From positions 1 to 64,000 of the forward strand of contig NZ_CP008747.1 in assembly GCF_000816085.1 (NCBI RefSeq): a stretch of 64,000 nt of DNA, read 5' to 3'. This document shows positions 14,088 through 21,603 of the stretch, one piece after another. The first letter of the stretch is position 1. The number at the start of each line of letters is the position of its first letter. The translations under genes were made by a program, and so were the position numbers. The notes under the pieces are model-generated. The model was given only the letters and a program-made list of their open reading frames with translations. It was not told the origin of the DNA and ran no database searches. The DNA is from Staphylococcus hyicus (GTDB taxonomy: Bacteria; Bacillota; Bacilli; Staphylococcales; Staphylococcaceae).

Positions 14088-14550
14088 TGTGTTTTAACAT
14101 GTTCGTAACGCCTGCTCAATATACATACGCATACGTTATTTAAATTGTTTACAAATTAATTAAAAATATACTCAAAACTGTTAAAAGTTCGATTAAAAAT
14201 TACATATAAAATTAAAATAAATTTTAGTTTATTCTTTTGCACAAAAAAATAACTTGTAACACTAATTAGGTTTTAGGGGTAACATACGTGGTAAATCTTA
14301 CACTATAAACTGACGAAAGGTCAGAAATTTAAAAATACAGAAATTAGTGGTTATTCAACTATGACTATAAATCATTTATATGGTTATTAAATGTTTTCAG
14401 ACATCATCTTCTGTAGGGAAGGAAGTTGATATCAGTGATAAAAAAGATGTTTTTATGATTAAGCAACATTTTAAAGTTTCAACTTTCATGTATGGTTTCT
14501 CAATGAACTCAAGCATATAGATATAACTAACTTTTAAGGGAGAAGTTAAC
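14088..14550. other. AT-rich spacer before the gas vesicle operon
   Basis: No coding signal is supported. It should carry the operon promoter. One candidate is TTGTTT with TATACT 16 bp later, near 14146-14173. Another is GGGTAA at 14277-14282, resembling a SigB -10, but with a poor -35. Neither is convincing. Confidence 0.4.
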
Positions 14551-15039
14551 ATGGCTTTTAAACTCGCGAGAAATGCGACAAAAGCGACAAAGAAAACATT
14601 GGAATTTTTACCAGATGAGGTTGAAGACGAAGCAAAAGATAAACTGAAAGACAAAGCACATGAAATGGTTGAGCAAAAAATTCAAGATAGTGTTCAATCA
14701 CAAGCAGATACTGCGGCAGAAAAATTACAAAAAGTGAAAAAGAAAAATCAAGAAGTCGTTCCTGAAAAAGCTAACGAAGCAAAAGAAAAAGTTCAGGATG
14801 CTTTACTTACTACTAGAGAAAAGTTAAAAGACTTCAAAGAAGCGGGAGAAAAGTTTCAAGAAAACATTGCTTCTAGCCAAGGCAAATCTTCAAAATCCAA
14901 ACGAAAAGTTAAAGGTGTGCAAGATATTAAAAGCGTTCGCAATATTAAAGGCGTTTCAAATCTGAAAAGTTACGACGACATCAAGCATGCGTCCGACATC
15001 AAGAATATTGAAGATAATCAATCGTTATATACAAACTAA
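14551..15039 (+). CDS. GvpQ-like accessory gas vesicle protein (tentative)
   Basis: First gene of the gas vesicle operon. The 162-aa product is almost entirely charged, with Lys/Glu-rich heptad-like helices (about residues 20-110) and a basic tail with repeats such as DIKSVRNIKGVSNLK. It has no transmembrane segment. Its position immediately before gvpA and its helical, Lys/Glu-rich make-up suggest GvpQ or GvpP of the Bacillus megaterium cluster; the exact family is not certain. The start follows AAGGGAGAAG. A role in vesicle assembly is inferred from the operon. Confidence 0.55.
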   Translation: MAFKLARNATKATKKTLEFLPDEVEDEAKDKLKDKAHEMVEQKIQDSVQSQADTAAEKLQKVKKKNQEVVPEKANEAKEKVQDALLTTREKLKDFKEAGEKFQENIASSQGKSSKSKRKVKGVQDIKSVRNIKGVSNLKSYDDIKHASDIKNIEDNQSLYTN

Positions 15040-15130
15040 AAGTCAGCCAAGAAAAGCAGTTTAAGCAGTTTTAAATGACGACAACGTCATTGGTCAAATT
15101 ATTTATTTAAGTTGAGAGGGGAATTTTATT

Positions 15131-15478
15131 ATGAGTAGTGTACAAAGAAGTGCTGACACAGCAAGTTTAGCGGAAGTTATCGATCGTATTTTAGATAAAG
15201 GTATTGTTATTGATGCGTATGTAAGAGTATCAGTTGTAGGTATTGAAATCTTAACAATTGAAGCAAGAATTGTTATCGCAAGTGTAGACACATGGTTACG
15301 TTATGCTGAAGCTGTTGGTTTACTGAGAGATGAAGTTGAAGAGGAAGGCTTACCTGGTCAGTCTCAAGAACAATTAGCAAGTGAAAATCAATCAAGAGAA
15401 CGCATCGAGTCAGATAGTCAATCTAAAGAAGCCGACAAAGAGGAAGCGAAACAAAAAGAAGGTTCATTTGGCGTTTAA
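15131..15478 (+). CDS. gvpA: Gas vesicle structural protein GvpA/GvpB with extended tail
   Basis: Main shell protein of gas vesicles; it polymerises as a low-pitch helix of ribs. Residues 1-75 are a near-textbook GvpA, with [18 protein letters not shown], the conserved hydrophobic core [11 protein letters not shown] and [14 protein letters not shown]. It then continues with about 40 residues of Gln/Ser/Glu/Lys-rich tail, making 115 aa where GvpA is usually 70-90. The tail should lie outside the hydrophobic shell. It is the only GvpA-class major subunit here; gvpS and gvpJ are minor paralogues. Confidence 0.95.
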   Translation: MSSVQRSADTASLAEVIDRILDKGIVIDAYVRVSVVGIEILTIEARIVIASVDTWLRYAEAVGLLRDEVEEEGLPGQSQEQLASENQSRERIESDSQSKEADKEEAKQKEGSFGV

Positions 15479-15562
15479 ATTGAACATTAACTCGGAGGCG
15501 GCAAATTGATTTTTGTCGCCCTCTCGTTATTTTTAGAAAGCATTATGGAGGGATTGCACATT

Positions 15563-15841
15563 ATGAAGGAATTACTTGAAAACATTAAATCATTTTTTAA
15601 CGAGCATGTCGCACCACCCTATAAAATAACGTCTGTTGAGCGTCGTGAAGATAGTGACTCAGATGAAGGAGGTAAGTCTGGATGGAGAGCGACGGTAGAA
15701 GTGATTGAAGAAAAAGAATATATGAAACGCTACGCTAAAGACCAAATGATTGGTACGTACACAGTGCTTTTAGATGATGATAAAGAAGTGACTTCTTTTA
15801 AACGTGAAGGCATCCGTTATCGCAGTAAGGTTGATCAATAA
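15563..15841 (+). CDS. gvpO: Gas vesicle protein GvpO (GvpR in Bacillus)
   Basis: Small accessory protein of the GvpO family. The start is ATG 15563, preceded by GGAGGG at 15547-15552; an earlier in-frame start near 15506 lacks this and adds an unrelated hydrophobic stretch. From 15563 it is 92 aa. Family features are NEHVAPPYKITSVER, then VTVEVIEEKEYMKRYAKDQMIGTYTVLLD. The Bacillus megaterium homologue is called GvpR. It lies between gvpA and gvpF, where Bacillus clusters carry gvpR followed by gvpN; here gvpN is missing. Confidence 0.85.
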   Translation: MKELLENIKSFFNEHVAPPYKITSVERREDSDSDEGGKSGWRATVEVIEEKEYMKRYAKDQMIGTYTVLLDDDKEVTSFKREGIRYRSKVDQ

Positions 15842-15939
15842 AAATTGAGGTGTGGAATTACGTACATTTTCATACCAGGTTAGACTACCCTCATTCTAAG
15901 ACGATTGAGTTGTAGCAATGTTAAGAGGAGGCTATACAC

Positions 15940-16707
15940 ATGGCAGAAGAAAAAGAAATGGGCGTTTACATCTTTTGTGGTATCCAAACCGAAGATGACA
16001 GTAATTTTGGCACAGTTGAAGTTGAAGGCGAAGAAAGAGACACGTATCTTGTTCGCTATAAAGATGCGGCATTTGTTGCAGCAACAGTGCCAATGAAGAT
16101 TTACTCACCAAATCAAGAAAACTTAATGATGCATCAATCATTAGTTGCAAAAGTGATGGAAGAAAATGAATCCGTAATTCCTGTAAGTTTTGGTAATGTT
16201 TTTAAATCAAAAGAAGATGTCAAAATCTTGCTTGAAAAACTTTATCCTCAATTTGAGAAATTATTTCCTGAAATTAAGGGTAAATTTGAACTAGGACTTA
16301 AAGTCATCGGTAAACAAGAATATTTAGAGTCAACCGTTAAAAGTAATGCAAACATCCAATCAATGAGTAAAAATGTTCAGGGTAAATCTAAAGATGCTGG
16401 CTATTTTGATCGCATGAAACTTGGTGAGGCAACTCAAAAAATTATTGAGAGTCTCAGAAAAGAAATCGAGACGGATATTTATAAACCACTTGAAAAATTA
16501 AGTACTGCTGGACGCGTCAATGATCCACAAGGTGAAAAAGTGTTACTAAATGCTGCCTTTTTAGTCGATCGCAATCAAGATGAAAAGTTCGATGCGAAAG
16601 TAAATGAACTTCATGAAAAATATAAAGATAAAGTGGACTTTAAATATACAGGTCCATGGCCAGCATATAACTTTGTGAATATCCGTTTAAATATTGAGGG
16701 ATCTTAA
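15940..16707 (+). CDS. gvpF: Gas vesicle protein GvpF
   Basis: GvpL/GvpF-family protein of 255 aa, an essential minor component that binds GvpA monomers and is thought to prevent aggregation or nucleate assembly. It has the N-terminal MGVYIFCGI fold, the central VIPVSFGNVFKSKEDV segment near residue 79, and the C-terminal hallmark TGPWPAYNFVNI near residue 238. The start follows AAGAGGAGGC. A 98-bp gap before it holds no gene. Its stop overlaps the gvpG start. Confidence 0.92.
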   Translation: MAEEKEMGVYIFCGIQTEDDSNFGTVEVEGEERDTYLVRYKDAAFVAATVPMKIYSPNQENLMMHQSLVAKVMEENESVIPVSFGNVFKSKEDVKILLEKLYPQFEKLFPEIKGKFELGLKVIGKQEYLESTVKSNANIQSMSKNVQGKSKDAGYFDRMKLGEATQKIIESLRKEIETDIYKPLEKLSTAGRVNDPQGEKVLLNAAFLVDRNQDEKFDAKVNELHEKYKDKVDFKYTGPWPAYNFVNIRLNIEGS

Positions 16708-16961
16708 TGTTAGCATATGGGTCAATTAAAATGTTGACTTCTATAGCACGCAAGGTTAAAGAGGAAGCCGATAAAGAACTTTATGATTTACCTACCATTG
16801 AGAAGAAATTAATTCATTTACAAATGATGGCTGAACTAGGTGAAATTCCAGAGGATGTTTATAAAGAACAAGAAGAAGTGTTATTAGCACGATATGAAAT
16901 CGCAAAACAACGAGAAATCGATAAATGGGAAGCATTAATCGATGAGAAAGAAGAGAGATAA
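16707..16961 (+). CDS. gvpG: Gas vesicle protein GvpG
   Basis: Small helical assembly protein of 84 aa. The family core EEADKELYDLPTIEKKLIHLQMMAELGEIPEDVY is seen across residues 19-51. Its start overlaps the gvpF stop by one base, and gvpL begins one base after its stop. This F-G-L order is conserved in Bacillus and other clusters. GvpG is essential for assembly in studied systems; its biochemical role is not settled. Confidence 0.9.
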   Translation: MLAYGSIKMLTSIARKVKEEADKELYDLPTIEKKLIHLQMMAELGEIPEDVYKEQEEVLLARYEIAKQREIDKWEALIDEKEER

Positions 16962-16962
16962 C

Positions 16963-17772
16963 ATGGAAAACTTAACTTATTTATACGCATTAGTACCTGC
17001 ATCAGAAATTGATAAAGAACCATTACCGTCAATTACCGGTTTTGATGGTGAACATGAATTATTCACCTCAAAAGTAAATGATGACATTGTGGCAATTGTA
17101 ACGTCATTAGATGGTGATGCGTATTCCGAATCTATTATTGAAGACAAAGTGGATAATGACATGGAATGGCTTCAAGAAAAAGCATTCCATCACCATGAAA
17201 CTATTTCTACATTAAATCAACATTACACGTTAATTCCACTTAAATTCTGTACGATTTACAAAAGTGAAGATAATTTAAGAGAAACGATTGATGAAGTGAA
17301 AGATAAAGTAACAGAAACGTTTGCATATCTTCAAGGTAAAGAGGAATGGACAATTAAAGTTTATTGCGATGATAACAAATTACGTGAAAAATTGAGCGTT
17401 AATAACGAAAAAGTTGAAGCAAAACGTCAAGAAATCAGTAATTTACCAAAAGGTCGCCGTTTCTTTGAAGAAAAGAAAATAGACAAACTAATTGATACAG
17501 AACTTGAAAACGAAAAAGATCGTATGAGCGAATCACTTCACAATCAAGTCAAATCCTATGCTATTGAACAAAAAGTAAAAAAGAATTGGAGTAAAGATGT
17601 CACTGGATTAAAAGAAGATATGATTTTAAATAGTGTCTATCTCCTTTCGAAAGATCACGTCGAACAGTTCAAAACTGATATTGCAGAATGGGAGAAAAAT
17701 AATAACGGTGAAGAACTGAGAATTGATGCGAATGGGCCTTGGCCAGCTTATCACTTTTCTGTTTTTTACTAG
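16963..17772 (+). CDS. gvpL: Gas vesicle protein GvpL
   Basis: Second GvpL/GvpF-family protein. The start is ATG 16963, directly after the gvpG stop; an upstream in-frame start within gvpG is less likely. It has 269 aa, with N-terminal LTYLYALVPA, the central LIPLKFCTIYKSEDNL near residue 87, and the C-terminal hallmark NGPWPAYHFSVF. A Lys/Glu-rich insertion lies between about residues 135 and 200. It probably forms minor contacts with GvpA during nucleation. Confidence 0.9.
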   Translation: MENLTYLYALVPASEIDKEPLPSITGFDGEHELFTSKVNDDIVAIVTSLDGDAYSESIIEDKVDNDMEWLQEKAFHHHETISTLNQHYTLIPLKFCTIYKSEDNLRETIDEVKDKVTETFAYLQGKEEWTIKVYCDDNKLREKLSVNNEKVEAKRQEISNLPKGRRFFEEKKIDKLIDTELENEKDRMSESLHNQVKSYAIEQKVKKNWSKDVTGLKEDMILNSVYLLSKDHVEQFKTDIAEWEKNNNGEELRIDANGPWPAYHFSVFY

Positions 17773-17790
17773 AAGTGAGGTGATGTGCGT

Positions 17791-18096
17791 ATGCCATCTA
17801 CGAAAGAAACGATAGAAAACAAAGAAGTCGGTCTCATTGATGTTTTGGATGTCATTTTAGATAAAGGTGTCGTTATCCGCGGAGATTTAATCATTTCAAT
17901 AGCTAATATTGATTTAGTTTACTTGGATTTACGTGTACTCATCTCTTCTGTTGAAAAACTAATTCAAACTCAAGAAACAGAACGTCGAGATTTAACATCA
18001 GAAGATTTTGAAAGACAAAGGAGGGAATTGCTCGATGCCACAGATGAATCAAGTGAACCAAAACGGACGCATCAACTTCAATCAGGACGAAGCTGA
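17791..18096 (+). CDS. gvpS: Gas vesicle protein GvpS (GvpA-family minor subunit)
   Basis: GvpA paralogue with the motif LIDVLDVILDKGVVIRGDLIISIANIDLVYLDLRVLI across residues 16-51, matching Bacillus GvpS. It is 101 aa from ATG 17791, which follows GTGAGGTG; a GTG two codons earlier is possible. It is thought to be a minor shell or nucleation component. Its last 62 bases overlap gvpK in another frame, an unusually long overlap that implies tight translational coupling. Confidence 0.88.
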   Translation: MPSTKETIENKEVGLIDVLDVILDKGVVIRGDLIISIANIDLVYLDLRVLISSVEKLIQTQETERRDLTSEDFERQRRELLDATDESSEPKRTHQLQSGRS

Positions 18097-18325
18097 AGAT
18101 GGATTAGCACAACTTGTATTAACTGTTATCGAATTGTTACGTGAAATTGTTGAACGTCATGCCATTCGTCGCGTTGAAAGTGGAACTTTAACGGATGAAC
18201 AAATTGAAGAATTAGGCATAGCATTGATGGACTTAGAGGAGAAAATGGACGAGCTTAAAGATCACTTCGGCTTTGACGATGAAGATTTAAATATTGACCT
18301 CGGACCATTAGGCAGATTGATGTAA
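18035..18325 (+). CDS. gvpK: Gas vesicle protein GvpK
   Basis: GvpK family protein of 96 aa, needed for vesicle formation in several systems. The start is ATG 18035, with the excellent ribosome site AAAGGAGGG inside the end of gvpS. The family core is seen in LAQLVLTVIELLREIVERHAIRRVESGTLTDEQIEELG, followed by MDLEEKMDELKDHFG. It ends 25 bp before gvpJ. Confidence 0.9.
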   Translation: MPQMNQVNQNGRINFNQDEAEDGLAQLVLTVIELLREIVERHAIRRVESGTLTDEQIEELGIALMDLEEKMDELKDHFGFDDEDLNIDLGPLGRLM

Positions 18326-18350
18326 TACCAACAAAAAGGAGTGAAATGCA

Positions 18351-18764
18351 ATGGCAAATGACCCAAATTTACCACAAAATGGATCAAGTAACTTAGTGGA
18401 AGTACTTGAAAAAGTACTTGATAAAGGTGTCGTAATCGCAGGTGACATTCGTGTTGGAATTGCTGATGTCGAGCTCCTTTCCATTAAAATACGTCTAATT
18501 GTGGCTTCAGTAGATAAAGCGAAAGAAATTGGTTTAGATTGGTGGGAAACAGATCCATATCTCACTTCAAGAGCGACGGAAAATAAAATGAATCAACAAA
18601 AAGATTTAGAATCCGAAAATCAAGAATTGTTGAATAAAATTGAAGCACTTGAAAGTAAAATTAATGAAAATGCGTTAAGTCAAGACACTAAGGTAGAAGA
18701 ACCAGCGACAGCAAAGAATGGGGGACAAAAAGATGAAGCAAAAGGAGAAGGAAAAGATAATTAA
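18351..18764 (+). CDS. gvpJ: Gas vesicle protein GvpJ (GvpA-family minor subunit)
   Basis: GvpA paralogue of 137 aa. Residues 13-62 carry LVEVLEKVLDKGVVIAGDIRVGIADVELLSIKIRLIVASVDKA, followed by the GvpJ-type ending IGLDWWETDPYL. A charged coiled-coil tail follows (about residues 80-137). GvpJ is a minor subunit linked to vesicle tips or nucleation. Its 3' end overlaps the start of gvpT by about 30 bases. Confidence 0.9.
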   Translation: MANDPNLPQNGSSNLVEVLEKVLDKGVVIAGDIRVGIADVELLSIKIRLIVASVDKAKEIGLDWWETDPYLTSRATENKMNQQKDLESENQELLNKIEALESKINENALSQDTKVEEPATAKNGGQKDEAKGEGKDN

Positions 18765-19584
18765 GAAAACGATTGTTGGTGGCATATTAGGCGCTACAAT
18801 GGGCTATTTGTCTACGTCTAAAAGTAACCCGAAATCAGGAACGATGACGAAAGATCGATTAGAAAATATGAAATCTTTAACGTCACAACTTTTAAATCAA
18901 CAATCACAATCTAAAAAGTCTAAGTCCTCATTATTTAGTACATTTACTAAAAACAAAGCGACAAAGCGTAAAGGATCTTTATGGGATAAATTCAAAAAAG
19001 ATCACAAGGGCGATAGAAAGGACAAGAAGTCTATGAAAAAAACGAAAATTAATTCACGTATTTTTCATAATGATGATACGTCAACGAAAGACTCAGATAA
19101 CAAGGGAAATGTATTAAGCAGTTTGAAAAAAGACAAAAAAGAGAAAACACAATCAGCGTCTAAAACGCCGCGCACAGATGCGAAAAAGGCAAAAGCAAAA
19201 GTGAAAGAAGAGGGATCTAATCATGAGAAAAAGAACAAAGGGAAAACTATTTTCAAAAAGTCCGAGAAAAGTGAAAAAAATGGTGATCAAACAAAAAATG
19301 AAAAAGCTCGCAAAAAAGATGCGAAAAAAGCTGAAAAGAATGGAAAAGAAGCTAAAATAACAAAGGAAAAAGAGAAATCTTCTTTGTTGGACCGTTTTAA
19401 AAAAGATGATCAATCATCTAAAAAAACACGTAAGAAAAAAGAGAAATCAAACAAAGATGACTCTATAAAAGATTCAATTTTAAATAAATTAGGAAAAAAT
19501 GGTGTGAACAAAAAGAAGGATTTAAAAAAAAAGAAGAAGAAGCAGAAAGAGAACAAGGGGCTTCTCGGGAAAATGAGGAAGTGA
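18733..19584 (+). CDS. gvpT: GvpT-like gas vesicle protein, basic
   Basis: The N-terminus KKTIVGGILGATMGYLSTSKSN closely resembles the glycine-rich GvpT segment of Bacillus megaterium, followed by a lysine-rich, low-complexity region of about 250 residues. The start at ATG 18733 is favoured because GGGGAC lies just upstream; ATG 18718 is also in frame. From 18733 it is 283 aa. Unlike Bacillus GvpT it lacks an acidic C-terminal half; that composition is found in the next gene. Its function is not known in detail. Confidence 0.7.
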   Translation: MKQKEKEKIIKKTIVGGILGATMGYLSTSKSNPKSGTMTKDRLENMKSLTSQLLNQQSQSKKSKSSLFSTFTKNKATKRKGSLWDKFKKDHKGDRKDKKSMKKTKINSRIFHNDDTSTKDSDNKGNVLSSLKKDKKEKTQSASKTPRTDAKKAKAKVKEEGSNHEKKNKGKTIFKKSEKSEKNGDQTKNEKARKKDAKKAEKNGKEAKITKEKEKSSLLDRFKKDDQSSKKTRKKKEKSNKDDSIKDSILNKLGKNGVNKKKDLKKKKKKQKENKGLLGKMRK

Positions 19585-19589
19585 TTGAT

Positions 19590-20903
19590 ATGCCACAAAG
19601 TAAAAAAACCTCACCTAGAAGTACAAAAAGCGACCATCAAACTGAAGTAAATGAAACAAAAGAAAAAGACTCTGAAGAAGAGACGTCTAAAAATTCAACT
19701 TCAAAAAAGAAAACTACACGCACTAAATCTCAATCTACTGCAACTAAGAAGAAAGCTGCATCCTCTAAAAAAGACGATGCAGCTTCTAAAGACAGTGAAA
19801 AAGTAGATGAGAAAGAAGAAAAAGAAGACAAACCGAAGACAACCAGACGTCGAAGAACTACAAAAAAATCGACAAAAGAAGCTGAAAATAAAGAAAAAAC
19901 AGACGCATCTGAAGATGATGACAAGACAGAAGAAAAACCTAAGCGTAAATCAACGACACGTCGTAGAAAATCTACTAAAAAAACATCTGATGACGCTAAC
20001 GACACTAAAGATGATAATGATAGCGAAGATAAAGAAGAGAATGCAACTAAGAAAAAAACGACACGTCGTCGTAGAACAACAAAAAATTCAGAAGATGATT
20101 CAACTAAAGATGAAAATAATGAAACAACTCATAAATCTACCAAGTCATCTCAAGCGACTACTAAGAAAAAAGATGATGAGGTAAAAGAGGAAGAAGCAAC
20201 CGAAGAAGCGTCTAAACAAGAAAAAGAAGACGACGCGGAGACTTCGGATTCAGAAACTGTTGATGACAAAGAAAAAGCGAACGATGCGGATGATAAAGAA
20301 GCATCTGACGCCCAAGACAAGGAAGAAGACACTGAGGACACAGAAGAAGAATCAGCTGAAGAAGAAGACTCCGAGGACTCAAAAGAAGAATCAGCTGAAG
20401 AAGAAGACTCCGAGGACTCAAAAGAAGAAGAGGATGAAGAGGAAGATTCAGAAACAGAGGAAGAATCAGCTGAAGAAGAAGACTCCGAGGACTCAAAAGA
20501 AGAAGAGGATGAAGAGGAAGATTCAGAAACAGAGGAAGAATCAGCTGAAGAAGAAGACTCCGAGGACTCAAAAGAGGAGGACGAAGAGGAAGATTCAGAA
20601 ACAGAGGAAGAAGAATTAGCTGAAGAAGAAGACTCCGAGGACTCAGAAGAAGAGGATGAAGAGGACACTTCAGAAACAGAGGAAGAAGAATCAACTGAAG
20701 AAGAAGACTCTGAAGATACGGAAGAAGATAAAGAAGAAAATCAAGACACCACATTATCTGTTAAAGAGCCGAAAAAAGGTTTTTGGGATAAACTGACGAA
20801 AAACAAAAAATCAGTGAAAATCAAGAAAAATGAGGTTTCTAAAGAAGCTAAAGGCATTCAAACTAAAATAGAAATCAATGATGATACGGTTTCTAAAAAA
20901 TAA
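19590..20903 (+). CDS. Lys/Glu-rich acidic repeat protein of the gas vesicle operon
   Basis: The 437-aa product is intrinsically disordered by composition. Residues 1-200 alternate basic patches such as TTRRRRTTKK and RRRKSTKK with acidic runs, a histone-tail-like pattern. Residues about 250-380 are nearly all Glu, Asp and Ser in a 24-25-residue repeat (unit ESAEEEDSEDSKEEEDEEED). The last 50 residues are basic again (GFWDKLTKNKKSVKIKK). The start is ATG 19590 after GAGGAAG; its frame opens in the gvpT stop. It may represent a separated, expanded C-terminal half of Bacillus-type GvpT. Function unknown. Confidence 0.7.
   Translation: MPQSKKTSPRSTKSDHQTEVNETKEKDSEEETSKNSTSKKKTTRTKSQSTATKKKAASSKKDDAASKDSEKVDEKEEKEDKPKTTRRRRTTKKSTKEAENKEKTDASEDDDKTEEKPKRKSTTRRRKSTKKTSDDANDTKDDNDSEDKEENATKKKTTRRRRTTKNSEDDSTKDENNETTHKSTKSSQATTKKKDDEVKEEEATEEASKQEKEDDAETSDSETVDDKEKANDADDKEASDAQDKEEDTEDTEEESAEEEDSEDSKEESAEEEDSEDSKEEEDEEEDSETEEESAEEEDSEDSKEEEDEEEDSETEEESAEEEDSEDSKEEDEEEDSETEEEELAEEEDSEDSEEEDEEDTSETEEEESTEEEDSEDTEEDKEENQDTTLSVKEPKKGFWDKLTKNKKSVKIKKNEVSKEAKGIQTKIEINDDTVSKK
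20338..20730 (+). repeat. In-frame tandem repeat, 72-75 bp units
   Basis: About five nearly identical copies of a unit containing GAAGAAGACTCCGAGGACTC, plus partial copies, encode ESAEEEDSEDSKEE-type repeats in the acidic protein. The copies match almost perfectly at DNA level and all units are multiples of 3. The repeat number can therefore change without breaking the frame, and assembly of this stretch may vary. Confidence 0.85.
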
Positions 20904-20921
20904 TCGTGTGGGGGTATCAAT

Positions 20922-21305
20922 ATGAGTGAAGCGACGAATAAAGACGGTATTTTAGAATCTTTTGTAGAGGCTACGAATGAAAATGGTTTTGCATTAGATA
21001 TTTCTTTACTTGTTAATGGATCAATTGTTTCAGGGACGTTAGTTTCTGCTGAGGATTACTACAAATCTTTAAGTGAATCGTTTAAAGATGGCAATGATGT
21101 TGCTAAAGAATTTAGTGAACAATTTTCAGATGCGAGTGAATCTGCGAAATCAAGCAAAGGTGGCGCGAACTTTATTCATCTCAAAGATGCACGCGTTTAT
21201 TTAAATGGTAGTCACCCAATTCCATCTGTAGGTTCGACATTATGGAGAGGGCGTTTAACTGAAGTGGATAGTTTCTTCTTAGGTAAAATTACAGAAGCAA
21301 AATAA
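20922..21305 (+). CDS. gvpU: Gas vesicle protein GvpU
   Basis: The 127-aa product matches Bacillus GvpU along its length: ATNENGFALDISLLVNGSIVSGTLVSAEDYY, then ANFIHLKDARVYLNG, and the ending WRGRLTEVDSFFLGKI. GvpU in Bacillus megaterium is linked to clustering of vesicles. It is the last gene of the operon and is followed by an intrinsic terminator at 21349-21384. The start follows GTGGGGGTATC. Confidence 0.88.
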   Translation: MSEATNKDGILESFVEATNENGFALDISLLVNGSIVSGTLVSAEDYYKSLSESFKDGNDVAKEFSEQFSDASESAKSSKGGANFIHLKDARVYLNGSHPIPSVGSTLWRGRLTEVDSFFLGKITEAK

Positions 21306-21348
21306 TTTTGACAAAAGTTAATGCTAAGCACGTTTTAATAAATGAGTA

Positions 21349-21384
21349 GCTGGATGGGTCTATTAAGATACATCCAGTTTTTTT
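21349..21384 (+). terminator. Gas vesicle operon terminator
   Basis: CTGGATG (21350-21356) and CATCCAG (21371-21377) form a stem, followed by seven T residues. Confidence 0.85.
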
Positions 21385-21509
21385 ATGCGTAAATGTGTAG
21401 GGGAGGGGATTTTAATGACATAGCGCGTATTTATGATATTAAAGGTATCTTTTTTGGAAAAACTAATTATCCATCAACGGCAAGAATTCAGTATTTTTAA
21501 GACAAACGA

Positions 21510-21538
21510 TAGTCTGACGTCACTCACACCTCAGACTA
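21510..21538. other. Hairpin in the azlC leader
   Basis: TAGTCTGA and TCAGACTA are perfect 8-bp arms around a 13-nt loop, about 65 bases before azlC. No T run follows, so it may be an operator or RNA structure rather than a terminator. Confidence 0.35.
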
Positions 21539-21603
21539 ACCTTATGGTAATTTTTATTGATTTATACTAAAATAGTTTTAATTTTAAGGAGGGGTGAGGT
21601 GCA

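Noticed and set aside
14256..14282. SigB-like promoter (GGGTAA) for the gas vesicle operon
   Set aside because: The -10 is good but the -35 (GTAACA) is poor and the distance to the first gene is about 270 bp; not enough to call.
14397..14654. 85-codon minus-strand frame overlapping the start of the gas vesicle operon
   Set aside because: Low-complexity Ser/Phe-rich reading antisense to the first gvp gene; no family resemblance.
20150..20754. Long minus-strand and alternate-frame open frames (Ser- or Leu-rich) opposite the acidic repeat gene
   Set aside because: They are mirror readings of GAA/GAT/TCA-rich repeats with no ribosome site, and the plus-strand gene fits the operon.
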